A DNA stretch of 64,000 bases from Mugil cephalus (Eukaryota > Chordata > Actinopteri > Mugiliformes > Mugilidae). Position numbers and translations under genes: made by a program. The DNA lies in contig NC_061770.1 of NCBI RefSeq assembly GCF_022458985.1, positions 35,011,599 through 35,075,598 on the forward strand, in the 5' to 3' direction. The notes under the pieces were generated by a model that ran no database searches, had not been told where the DNA came from, and was given only the letters and a program-made list of their open reading frames with translations. Shown here in pieces: positions 44,505 through 55,593 of the stretch; position 1 is the stretch's first letter, and each line of letters begins with the position of its first letter.

Positions 44505-44883
44505 TTAATTGCTCTGAGTTATTTGGGAATCTTTTATTTTGGCATCACGTTTAAACAGGAAGTAGTCCTCATATGTGGACACTAGGATCATTTCATCATA
44601 TTAAAGTCACAAATGTGTAAAAATATTTGAAACTGTCCAGTTTAATACTAGAACTTGACTTATTAAAGATGGAACAATGATGTCCCAACGTCCTCAAACG
44701 AGTAGCCTACTTGCTAATTAGCGACGTTGCTCTTTATTGCATCATATCAAACTGAAAACGTTACATGAACATTAAGGTAAACTTTGCTACCACTAGATGA
44801 CGGAATATAGCGTCCACTAATGGGACAATGGGTTTAAATAAAGCAAAAACTTGCTGTACCTGTATGAGGATGTAGGGTCTAAA
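44505..44883 (+). mobile_element. MITE with CCTCCTGAGACC-type ends, copy 3 (left end eroded)
   Basis: CAGGAAGTAGTCCTCATATG near 44556 and TGCTAATTAGCGACGTTG near 44711 correspond to internal parts of copies 1 and 2. The right end AGGGTCTAAAG (about 44874) is degraded, and no left terminal repeat is readable. Confidence 0.65.
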
Positions 44884-45135
44884 GAAGTTACAGCTGTTTG
44901 TTTGGAAGACAAGTGAAACTATTTAGCAGTGGAGTTGACATGCAGACCCCTGATCTCGATGTATTTGGCAAAATTAACCTTTGTCAAATTTTAAATGAGT
45001 TCCTGGAAGTGTCGGCTACTTCAGCACTCGTTTCTTTCTGGCAAACTGACTTGTTGTTGCTGACTTGTTTAGGAAATCCTTTCCTTAAAGGCAATATATT
45101 GATGTTTTCCCTCTTTAGTCAATAGTTGGTCAAAT

Positions 45136-45413
45136 GTACACAGATCAGGCATAACATTAAGACCACCTTCATATTGTTAAGGTCTGACTTGTGATTCATC
45201 AGAGAATGGACATGGTTTTCGTTCCTAAACCGTTTTTCTGTTGCCCTCAAGTAGTGTCATAGCTATGTGGGGTGGGGATGTCCGGTCTCGGTGGGAGCTA
45301 CATGTATAAGTAACAAGTTTTCCAAGCAGAACACTGAATTGTCACAAAATGGTTTTAATATTTACTTCTCCGGTTGGTGGTTGTAATGTTGTGGCTGATT
45401 GGTGTAAATTCTG
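45136..45413 (+). mobile_element. MITE of the GATCAGCCA family, copy 3
   Basis: Left CAGATCAGGCATAACATTAA (45141) and right TAATGTTGTGGCTGATTGGT (about 45384-45403) are degraded inverted ends. The interior keeps AGAGAATGGACATGG and a GTCATAGCTATG-like word. Confidence 0.75.
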
Positions 45414-45599
45414 TAGGGTTCTGTTCAATAAAGTAAGAATTTATACAAATTTGTCTTTTTGTTTTGTTTTGTTTCATCTATATTAAGGAGGTAACTTTAC
45501 TAGTTTTTACTTTGTTTTGTTTTTTCAACTGAAAATCAATGGGGTGTAGCGGCCACTGTCTGTGCTCTTACTCTGAAGGTTATTCAGAGACCGTGCTCT

Positions 45600-45749
45600 T
45601 ATTCTGAAGGCTGCGCCGGATGTGTTCAATCTCACGTCGCCGTTAAAATGGCGGCTCCGTGGATGTTGTAGTTTGTGTTTGGTGCACAGTGCAGGTTTAA
45701 ACTTCTCGGCGACAGCGACATTCAGTCTTCAGAGGTTTAAGAGAAGAAG
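45600..45749 (+). promoter_or_regulatory. taf6l promoter and non-coding first exon
   Basis: AAAATGGCGGC (45645-45655) is a strong YY1-type element, typically just downstream of the start site in TATA-less housekeeping promoters. An ETS-like CCGGATGT lies near 45617. A splice donor GAAG|GTAAAG at 45750 would end the first exon, joining the acceptor before 46690. The exon's left edge is not visible. Confidence 0.55.
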
Positions 45750-46702
45750 GTAAAGTCCGAAGTTGGTTTTATTTTATTTTATTTTTTAAAAAATCGCTGC
45801 GTTTTCGTGGCTGTTATTCGACGGTTAACTTGTTTTTTTTTGTTGTTTTGTTTTGTTTTTGTGTAGCATGCTATTGTTGATAGCTTAACAAGATTACCCC
45901 ATGTGCTAGTTCACGTTTTTGGGTTTACTTCACACACACATATATATCTTAAAGCAATTGTCGTTTTATTCGTTTTAATGATGTGTCAAATCCTCGCAAA
46001 TGTTTCTTTTGGAGAGGGCTTGACGTCGTGACGTCACTTAATCGCGACACGGACACACAGGTTGTAAATATGTGTTTTTGTTTCATTCTCCACACATTTT
46101 TAAAGTATTATAACAGTTTTTCTTTGCTCAAACATCAGTATATATTATATATATTTAATATTAAGTATATAACCGACTGATCTTAAATAACCATGTGACT
46201 TTATTTAGCCCGATTAATACTTCTTTAAGTCCAACTTAATGTAGTGTAAATGTAAAAATCCCCAGTTTAAAACCGAGACAAAACTGTCACCTCTAGTCTG
46301 ATTAAAGTAACTTGAAGTGTTGAGCATTAATGTTATCTCACTGATTTTTTAGTTCTGTTTTTTTTTTCAGGTGCAGTACATATCTGAAGTCATTTTTTGG
46401 TGCATTTCTTGTTTTTCAAGAGCATTAATTCTTATTGGTTGTTGTCTTTATTCATGATATTCATAAATGTCAAATATATTCAGCCTCCACCACTATTTAA
46501 CTTTGGTTAGTTTAACATCAAACTGTGGTTAGTTGCTTAAAGCCTGACATAGTCTGTCCACTTCTACACCTTTGTTATATTTTGCATAATCTTTCATCTC
46601 ATTTTTCTTCTTTCTAGTGTCTGACTTGTATTTGTTGCACTGCCAGAGGATCAGTTAAGTCTAATTGTATCTGATTTTGGTTTCTCCAGTGTCCGTGGGA
46701 TC

Positions 46703-49700
46703 ATGGGGGACCGGGAGGAGCGCCGCTTCGCCGAGGTTTCCCGGGACTCTGTCAAGCTCATGGCTGAGAGCGCCGGCGTGGAGCTCGGGGACGACGTGGC
46801 CGCCCTGCTGGCCGAGGACGTGTGCTACCGGCTCCGGGAGGCGACGCAGGTCAGGATCAGCGAGTTTAAAGGTTCCCGACTTGTTGGAGATTCAGCGCTG
46901 ACGGTTTTTATTTCTTTATTCAAAACCCGAAAAACAGAGCAGCTCCCAGTTCATGAGACACGCCAAGAGGAGGAAGCTGACGGTGGAGGACTTCAGCAGA
47001 GCTCTGCGCTGGAGCAACGTGGAGGTGACCTGAAGTCTGCTCATCATGTGTGAGCTCAGCCTGACTGGACCTGAACGTACTCTGTGTTTGTTTTTGTTTT
47101 TTTTAAACCAGGCGATCTGTGGCTACGGGGCTCAGGAGCCTCTGCCTTTTCGCTCGGTGAAAGAAGGAGAGCTCTTCTTCGTGGAGGATCGGGACATCAA
47201 CCTGGTGGAGTTGGCCCTGGCTACCAACATCCCCAAAGGCTGTGCAGAGACCATGGTGCGAGGTATGAAACCCCCCCACCCCCACTCCCACTCCCACAGA
47301 CTCCCACAGATTTACAGTCGTAACTAATCATGTCTCCTGGTTCTCTGTCAGTGAACGTGTCGTATCTGGACGGGAAAGGAAACCTGGAGCCTCAGGGGAC
47401 AGGTGAGACTCAACTACAACGATAGAAAAAGCCACTTATAAATGTTCAGACATGCACCGATCAGGCGTAACATTATGACCACCTCACTAATATTGTGCAG
47501 GTCTCCAAAACAGTTGTGAGGGGATGAAGGGAAATCACCCTCAGACACTTGATCAGTTTGGGATCTAGTGAATTTGGAGGTCAGGTCAACACTTTGCCTT
47601 TCTAGCAGCTGGTTTATCGAAGCTTCTCTTTAATCCGCCGTGAAAACTAAACACAAATAAAAACAATACTGAACAGATCAATAACATAACAGAGCGTACA
47701 ACACAAAAAAAACCCATAGGTGGCTCTCATACATGACAATAAATGAAAAACAAACTAATTCAAAGAACATCTAGTAAAGGAAAAGGGGGCGTGGTCGCAA
47801 AATCTTTGGTAAATTAGACACTATATATATTTTAAATTCCCACCATAAACTTTAAATACACATTAACATGAGTCTAACATATTTTAGTAAAGGGATAAGG
47901 GATTAATATCGCTTAATACTGAATGCAAAATGTTCTTCAGTAACCAAAGTTGGCACAGAATTAAATTGGTTGAATCCTATAATGTCTTTTATCAATGAAA
48001 CCAGAATAAAATGACATATTTTCATGCAGCATTTACTCAAACACGACTCGTGTCCAGAGCTCTGATTGGTTCAGAAAGATGCTGCTGTCCCATAAACCAC
48101 CCAGAGGAACGTTAAAGGGTTTTTAAATATGTGACGTTGTGTTGATTGAATCGTTCCAGTTCCCACCGCGGTCCAGTCTCTGTCCGACGAGCTGCTCAAG
48201 TACTACCAGCAGATCACACGGGCCATCCTGGGGGAGGACCCCCACCTCATGAAGGTGAGCTGCTGCCCATCAATCAATCACTAGACGCCTCTCGAAGGGA
48301 AAAAAGAACTCCTAAATGATGTTTCCTCGTGTTGCAGGTGGCTCTGCTGGACCTCCAGTCCAACTCTAAGATCGCTGCCCTGCTTCCTTACTTCGTCTAC
48401 GTCATCAGTGGAGTAAGTGTTTGTCTTCGTCAGGTCTTGATTTGCTGCTTCATCACAGCTTGAGTTTGAGTATTTATTTATTTATTTATTATTTTAGGTG
48501 AAATCTGTCAGCCACGACCTGGAGCAGCTCAACCGTCTCCTGCACATGGTGAAGAGCCTGGTCCAGAACCCGTACCTGTACCTGGGCTCGTACGTCCGCA
48601 GCCTGGTCTCCAGCGTCATGTACTGTATCCTGGAGCCTCTGGCTGCTTCCATCAACCCCCTCAACGACCACTGGACCCTCAGGGACTACGCCGCCCTGCT
48701 GCTCAGCCACATCTTCTGGTGAGTGGATCCCCTTCGTCCCACCAGCTTCGATAAGTAATCTGATTACTGATTAGTTTACGAGTTACTTTAGGACATCTGG
48801 ACATGTTCGTTCCACCGGGTGAATCTCTAGCTCTCTGTCTTCCTCTGTCCAGGACTCACGGTGACCTGGTGAGTGGCCTCTACCACCAGATCTTGCTTTC
48901 CCTCCAGAAAGTCCTGTCCGACCCGGTGAGACCCCTCTGCTCCCACTACGGAGCCGTGGTGGGTCTTCACGCTCTGGGATGGAAGGTACGTTCACGGCTT
49001 TCACTCCGCCTCTCGTTTCATTACATTTGTTAATTTATCCAACTGGGACAAAGCAGATTAATTAACATTGGTGAATTGGGCGTCGGGGTAAATGTGCCGG
49101 ACTTTGTACAAATGCTAAGTTTCAGTCTTAGTCCCATAATATTAAAATAACAATCATACAAAAGACAATTACAGAACCAGACACAGAGATCTGGTAACTG
49201 TCTAGATCAAGAATATTATTCTTTTTTTTAGGACGTTACAGTAATGAAAGTGAAGAGGTTTCCTGTCCAAAATGTTAACTTCTTTCTTAAAGAGAGACTT
49301 GTTAGGTTTTAATGTACTTTCTTCAGTAATTTACGTGTGAAAACATCTCGACATGTTTATAGACTTGAGCTGTTTTGGAGGTAAGAAGTGGTTTTATAGA
49401 TTGAATTTAATGGTGTTTGTTATTTTTTTTAAAGCATTTAAATGATCGGTTTGTATTTAAACTCTTCTACTGCATCAAGTCTCTCCATTAACCGTTACAG
49501 GTGTTTGATCGCCCTCTGCTGACTGACGAGACAAAAACATGCAAAATAGTCTTTTTAGTGACTAAGGTGCAAACAAGATTGAGCTTCTTGTTTTGTTTTG
49601 TTTGACATATAGTACAGTATCATCAGCGTAAAGATTAACATTAGGTGGGTGATTTACATAGAGACTGAACAGAATTGGCCCCAGAATGGAACCTTGGGGA

Positions 49701-51630
49701 ACACCAGTGTAAATGGACCGGACTCATTTTCAGTCGTAGTCATAAGGCTACATACTACAAATCATATAAATAGACAATTACAAAACCAGACACAGGCAGG
49801 AAATGTCAATACAATAAACAATATTATAATAAAACAGTTTGACCCACAATTATTAAAACGTGAATGGACCAAGAATCCAGAGACAAGGCATCAGATTAAG
49901 ACCAGAATTTAGGCTATATGAGTATATATTTGGTTTATTTTACCAATGTTTGAGGCTTTTTTTTTAAATTTTAATTATTTATTATTTACAGTAAGTAGTT
50001 GCCACAGTTTCTGATGTGTGGTGGTAACTTGTTCCAGGAACATGTTCCTCTTCCAGATACGACCATTTCAGAGCCTCCGTCTTCTTCCTCATTGGATGAA
50101 TTCATTCATCAGTTTCAGTCCAATCCGTTTCACTCTAATTCAGCAGCTGTTGCCTTATTCACACAGGATTTAGTTTTACCTGGGGACCAGTGGTAATTCT
50201 GACGACTCCTCTGTCTCCTCCTGCCAAACGATCTGCATCAACCTGTGTTTCTGTTTTTAATTTATTCGTTGCCAGGCTGTGGAGAGGGTGCTCTTTCCAC
50301 ACCTCCCTGCCTACTGGGCAAACCTCCAGGCCGTACTGGACGACTACTCCGTCTCCAACGCTCAGGTCAAGGCAGATGGACACAAGGTTTACGGAGCCAT
50401 TCTGGTCAGTAAAACATTTGCAGTTTATTTTTTTATGAATATATATTGAAAGTGAAGCAGGAAGTAGAAACAAAAACACCTGCGTAGGCTACGTACGTAT
50501 GTCCTGCAGTACCTTAAAAGAGTCTTTAAAACTAAAATGTAAATGACAAATGTTGTTTTATATAAAACTACTAAATGTAAACTTTTCCATGATCTACTTT
50601 GCTCTAAAACTAAAGGAAACATCTGGAGTTATTTATTTGTTATTATTTTAACGTGGCCTCTGATCTGATCTGAGTTTATAAACGATCCCCCTCCTGTCCT
50701 GTAGGTGGCGGTGGAGCGCCTCCTGAAGATGAAGGCCCTCTCCTTGTCCCAGTCTGCAGAGGGAGGCTCCAGCTCTCAGCCGGGCTCCGCGGTGGGTGGC
50801 TACAGGGTGAGCTCCCCCGGCCTCAGCCCCCCCCCGGAGCCCCTGTCCGAGGCCGCCCTGGGGATAGCCAGCCACCTCCAGGCCGGGGGGGCCGGCTGCC
50901 CCTGGGAGGAGTGGACCCCGGTGCCCCTCCCGGCCATGTACTGCGAGCTCTACTCCTTCTTCGGGGACAGCCTGGCCGTCAGGTTCAGCACGGGGCCCGG
51001 GTTCGGCAGCTACCCCCCCTGCGGTTCGACCCAGCTCGGCGAGGCCAGGAAGGACCCCCCCGGCCCCGCCTCCAACCCGGACACCGCCCGGAAGATGCCC
51101 CAGCTCACGGCCAATCTCAACATCAGCCCCAGGCAGGATGGGAGCCCCCGGACAGATCCGCCCCCGCCGAGCCTGGCGGCCACGGGACCAGGACGGTAAA
51201 GATATCTGCCACAACATTAAAACCCCTCACAATGTATTTTTACTATTCTGTTCAATTAAATCTTTTCCTCCTCAGGTCTCTGCCTCGCTCCTCCTCTTCC
51301 TCCTCCTCCTCCTCCTCCGTGCAGCGCTCCCGATCCTCCTCGGCCAGGGCGGGGCAGCGGTCGGCCGGCCCCTCCCGCGACGTCTTCCCCAAGTCTCGCT
51401 TCACCTCCCCTCAAACGGGGCCCCCGGCGTTCGCCTTCCTCATCGGCGGGCGGCAGATGGGGCGCCGCTGCCAAGGCCGACGCCCCTTCCAGACGACCTT
51501 CACGCCGACGCCGCCTCTGTCCGCCGTCCCGCCTCGCGCCTACGCCCACAAACTGCCCGTGATCGGCCGGGTGGGGAAACCCGTACGCCGCTGGACTTGT
51601 TCCCACTACTCCCTTTATCTACCTCTGTGA
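46703..51630 (+). CDS. taf6l: TAF6-like protein of the SAGA/PCAF complex, complete
   Basis: TAF6L is the TAF6 paralogue in SAGA-type histone acetyltransferase complexes, where its histone fold pairs with TAF9. Eleven coding exons: 46703-46849, 46938-47024, 47112-47262, 47352-47402, 48160-48254, 48338-48412, 48498-48718, 48853-48985, 50276-50404, 50705-51195, 51276-51630. All are GT-AG with consistent phases, giving 644 aa (human 622). The N-terminal histone fold (about 8-75) reads [13 protein letters not shown] and [13 protein letters not shown]. The HEAT-type middle domain reads [41 protein letters not shown] (quoted as separate parts) and [17 protein letters not shown]. The C-terminal part is Pro/Ser-rich and ends [14 protein letters not shown], close to the human ending. 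The ATG follows an acceptor at 46689 by 13 nt. Confidence 0.96.
47453..47600 (+). mobile_element. MITE of the GATCAGCCA family, 5' half (copy 4)
   Basis: Begins CACCGATCAGGCGTAACATT and keeps GGTCTCCAAAACAGTTGTG and GATCTAGTGAATTTGGAGG from the family, then loses similarity. It lies in taf6l intron 4 of the coding exons (47403-48159). Confidence 0.75.
49590..49705 (-). pseudogene. LINE reverse-transcriptase fragment in a taf6l intron
   Basis: The - strand reads [19 protein letters not shown] followed by [11 protein letters not shown]. These are the B-box (G-x-PQGS) and catalytic YADD motifs of non-LTR retrotransposon reverse transcriptase. About 38 codons are readable. It lies in the 1.3-kb intron 48986-50275, whose flanks (49130-49960, with two copies of an ACAATTACA-AACCAGACACAG-like segment) are probably also repeat-derived. 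Confidence 0.85.
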
Positions 51631-51724
51631 TGAGCCTCGGACTGTGTCAGCTACGGACTTCTTTAGCCTCATGTTAACGCTGTCCTGACCAAAACAACCA
51701 ACGTTATTTAGCTCTTAATATATA

Positions 51725-52060
51725 TACACCGATCAGCCACAACATTATGACAATTCAACGTTCTGCTGGGAAACTTTTAGACCTGGTATTCATTGGCGTG
51801 GATGTTGGCGTGGACACCACCCCCGCCCAATAGCAATGACACTCCTTGTAACAGGATGGCAGCCTGACACAAAAATGGTTTGGGAACAACTCAAAAAAAG
51901 CATGAAGAGCAGCACAAGGCGTTGACCTGACCTCCAAATTCATCTGTAGGATGATCCCCTCCACCCATACGACCAAAAGACCCCCCATGTTTTGGGGGTA
52001 GGTTTTGGAGACCTACACAATCCTAGGAAGGTGGTCATAATGTTATGGCTGATTGGTGTA
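51725..52060 (-). mobile_element. MITE of the GATCAGCCA family, best-preserved copy (copy 5)
   Basis: Ends TACACCGATCAGCCACAACA (51725) and its complement ending TGGCTGATTGGTGTA (52060), with TA on both outer sides, as for Tc1/mariner-type insertion. 336 bp. It sits 95 bp after the taf6l stop and before the only clear AATAAA at 52187, so it is probably transcribed as part of the taf6l 3'UTR. Confidence 0.88.
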
Positions 52061-52186
52061 TATTTAACAGGATTTAAATAACCATTGTTCATCAGTGTTG
52101 TGTCACTTGGAACAGAAATGTGGCTAAAAGGTCAAAAACTGGGTAAGAGGTTGAGCGATGAAACGAAACTTTTTGTGTTTTCCACA

Positions 52187-52192
52187 AATAAA
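52187..52192 (+). terminator. taf6l poly(A) signal
   Basis: AATAAA followed by T-rich sequence (TTGACTTTTTTTTC). It is 557 nt after the stop codon and 182 nt before the next gene's ATG. Confidence 0.65.
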
Positions 52193-52373
52193 TATTTTAT
52201 AGTTGACTTTTTTTTCACAACAACTTTGTCTGTATTTCCTCATTGATGTGTCTGGTGTCTCCGTGACCCTCTGTTGCCTTTCTAAATATTTAAAAGCCCG
52301 AGTGTCTCAGTGTCTGGTTGCAGCCTGCACAGAAACACAACAGCAGCAGCGGCAGCAGCATCGTTGTCCGACA

Positions 52374-55300
52374 ATGTCTCGGCTCGTGAGCTCCCTGGGC
52401 GTCTTCCTCCAGGTGAACGCCTTCGCCTGCCTCACCCTCTCCTACCTGCTCTACGTCCTGCTGGGAGGCCTGGTGTTCACCTTGGTGGAGAGGCCGGTGG
52501 AGGAGGAGCTGAGGGCGGAGGTGGAGGAGCTGCATCGCGCCTTCCTGCGGGAGAACCCTTGCGTTGAAGAGGGCCGGCTGGGGGAGCTGCTGGGTAGAGC
52601 TCTGTGGGCGCAGGACAGCGACGTGGCCGTCCTGAACGACGAGGCGGACGAGACGGGCTCGGACTTCACGTCCTCGCTCTACTTTGTCATCGTCACTCTC
52701 ACCACCATCGGTAAGATGAGAGTCATGTGAGTTTCTGGTCGGTAACGCCGGTACATGTTCTTATTTAAACTCCTGAAGGCTTGAATGGGACGTCTTCAAG
52801 AATCTCTTGCCCTTCTTTTTTTGAAAGTTTTTTTGGATATATACAACAAACCTGCATGACCGAGAACCTTTGCAGACCTAATAACAGTAGTAATATCTGT
52901 TTGTTTGTCCTTGTAAGATTGAGACGATTTAAATTTTACTTGTAGTTCAAAGCTAAATTCATTATTCACTAAAATAATAGATAAGATTCCTTGGGCATGG
53001 CTATAAAATATACAGTCTCGTGTATGACGTTCACTAAAATGTGAATGAAACTGTCATGAGCACAGCATGTTTAGAGAGAATTAAAGGGGACCTATGATAG
53101 AACTCTGGGGAACACCACGATTAATTAGTCTCTCAAGTAGGATAGTAAAGGATTGTAACTTTGGACCCTTTAGACCAGTGGTTCCCAACCGAGGGTCCAC
53201 GCTCCACCATGGGATGGCGCCAAAAACTTGTCTGATCTGAGCTCACTTTTTGTTTTCACCTGTTTCATCAGTTTTTAAACCGTATTGGTTGTGTCTCCCT
53301 ACATGTGAAATGCAGGTCTTGAAGTATTCCATGTTGGATCTCCGGTGTGTGGCGTTGATTGCGATTTAAAACAATAAATAAATAAACGGGATCCATGGAC
53401 TGCACCATATTTATGTCCAATGAATTCACATTTTCTTTCTTCCGCAGGCTCTGACACTTACACCCCCAAATCAGATGAGGCCAAACTGTTCTGTATCTTC
53501 TACTGCACCCTGGGGATCCCCTTCACCATGTTCCTCCTCACCCTCCTCTCCAGGCTCCTCCTCCCTGTCGTCACCCACGCCCCCCTCTACCACCTACGCT
53601 ATCTCTGGGGGCTGCCCCACCCTCACGCCGCCCTCGTCCACAGCCTGTCCCTCTTTGTGCTCGTCGTCCTCGTCCTCTTCGTCCTCCCCGCCCTCCTGGT
53701 GTCCGTGGTGGTGGAGCCAGACTGGAGCTTCCTGGACGCTCTGTTCTTCTGCTTCGTCACTCTGAGCACCGTGGGCCAGGGAGGAAGCTCTCTGGGGAGG
53801 AGCTGGGGGCCGACGGCCAAGGAGACACTCAAACTCCTCACCACATGTAACAACCACGTCCTTGTTTTATTATGACGTGTTACTGGTGTTAAGAAGTCAA
53901 ATGTTGGCACTGGTGGAATCATTCAAGTTGTCAGAAGACATTAAAACTAAAGGATCCATGGAAATGTTTCACCATCTAGTGAAGCCCCATAAAATACAAC
54001 AATGCACCAACCAACACAACAATGTTGCCAACATGACCCTTAAATCGACCCAACAACGACCAACCCCAACCAGCATTGACCACACAGACCCAAACCAGCC
54101 ACAACCTGAACCAATCAACACTAACCAGAACGAACCAAAACCACCCCAAACCCGACCCAAACCAACCAAAGCTGACACAACACCGTCGCCAACCCCAACA
54201 ACACTGACCCTGACCTGAACCAACCAAAACTGATCCCAACACCGACCAGGACCAACCAACACCAATCTGAACCAACCAAATCCGACCTGATCCAACCAAA
54301 ACTGAACCAACCGAACATGAACAAACTCCAAAAAACCACAACCTGAACCAACCAACACAGATATGAGCCAACCAAAACTGACCCAACCCCAACAACACTG
54401 ACCCCAAAATTGACCTGAACCAACTAACACCAACCTGAATCAACCAAAACCAACGCCAACGCAAACCAACAAAACTGTCCAGAACCAACCTAAACTGACC
54501 CAACACTGGCCTGAACCAACCAAACGCGAAAAAACTCCAAACAACCACAACCTGAACCAACCAACACAAATATGAGCCTATCAAAACTGACCCAAACCAC
54601 CAAAACTGACCTGAATCCAACCAAAACTGACCTCACACTGACCTGTACCAACCAACACTAACACTGACTCAATACCAATCATCATCAACACCAACCAGCA
54701 CCAATAATTCTTTGCGTCAGGTGATTACCAGGAAGAATCTTTGCACAGGGGACAGAAATAAATATATATATATATTCATAGTATAAATCCTCAAATCAAA
54801 AACATAAGTCAGCAATAGTTCTGTTTTTCCTTTTGTTTTTCTAGTTCTACATTTTTTTTTTAGTTTCTTTTCCAAATGTGTACCTCCCTTTCAGTTTGGC
54901 CTCTTTTAGCTCATTGTTTGTTGTTTTTAGCCTCTGTACTTGGTGTCATCCATTTATGCTACCTCCTCCACATGAGGCAAACGTCAGTTCATGAGTTCAG
55001 ACGGTGGTTAAAAAGGATCTAAACATAGAAATGAAAACATATTTTTAAAGCTGCCTAAAGACAAAGTCGTTTCATCATTTTGTTGCAGAATAAAGGAATT
55101 TGTTTTGATCTATTTAAGTGAAAACAGTATTAACCCTATGTAAAATACTATCTAAATATCTAGTAGTTGGGACATAAAGACTCGTTCTTCCTCACAGGTT
55201 ACCTTGTCGTGGGCCTGGTGGCGATCGTCGTCTTTAAGGACACTCTGCTGCAGGTTCCCCAGGTTCTGGCAGCCATGAGGCTCTTCTCCGGTCCACACTA

Positions 55301-55481
55301 CACAGACCTGGAAGGTTTCCACCTCGGTGAAATGACACTGAGTAACGACGGCTGTGAGGGGCAGCCTGAGTACTCCCAGTCCGTCTGTACCATCTCCTCC
55401 ACGCCACTGGAGCTCAAGAGCCCCTGTTCAGACCTTCCCAGAGACGGAGTCCTTGCTACTAAAACCACCTCATGTTCATAA
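52374..55481 (+). CDS. kcnk7: TWIK-type two-pore potassium channel subunit with non-canonical filters
   Basis: K2P channels carry background K+ current as dimers. Three exons: 52374-52710, 53448-53846, 55198-55481; 339 aa. The first intron splits a filter Gly codon in phase 1, the conserved K2P position. In order: TM1 (about 13-38), the extracellular cap with Cys63 (TWIK cap cysteine), pore helix 1 and filter T-I-G-S-D (111-115), TM2 (about 122-145), TM3 (about 174-200), pore 2 (WSFLDALFFCFVTLSTVG) with filter T-V-G-Q-G (220-224), TM4 (about 247-262) and a cytoplasmic tail. Normal filters are GYG and GLG/GFG. TWIK members are recognised by LDALFFCF-x-LST and the short tail; human KCNK7 also has an altered second filter and is silent when expressed alone, hence the name. 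kcnk6 is the alternative. The start is the first in-frame ATG. Confidence 0.75.
53071..53118 (-). pseudogene. LINE reverse-transcriptase scrap in the kcnk7-like intron 1
   Basis: The - strand reads GVPQSSIIGPL then a stop and FS, a degraded form of the [14 protein letters not shown] motif of LINE reverse transcriptases. Neighbouring intron sequence from about 52900 may belong to the same relic. Confidence 0.65.
53990..54700 (+). repeat. A/C-rich degenerate AACC repeat in the kcnk7-like intron 2
   Basis: About 700 bp of variants of ACCAACCAAAACTGACCTGA, almost devoid of T and with few G on this strand. It yields long open frames on both strands (up to about 210 codons on the - strand) that are repeat artefacts, rich in Gly/Trp/Val/Phe. 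The rest of the intron (54701-55197) shows nothing. Confidence 0.9.
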
Positions 55482-55593
55482 CTGCACATATAAGGCTCCT
55501 TCAGCTTCTGATTCAGTTTCCTTTTATGTCCATGTACACTTGGTGGACTCTCCTTCAGTCACATTTCAGATAGAAGCTGCAGTTCATAGAGAA

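Noticed and set aside
50648..51606. Long - strand frames and alternative + frames over taf6l exons 10-11
   Set aside because: They mirror the GC-rich C-terminal taf6l exons; the taf6l frame matches the family to its last residues.
52203..52373. Upstream extension of the channel frame to 52203
   Set aside because: The frame is open but has no in-frame ATG before 52374, and the sequence overlaps the taf6l 3' end and a CAG-rich 5'UTR.
53969..54620. Long - strand open frames (154 and 214 codons) rich in Gly, Trp, Val and Phe
   Set aside because: They lie wholly within the AACC-type degenerate repeat, overlap in several frames and have no protein-like composition or splice context.
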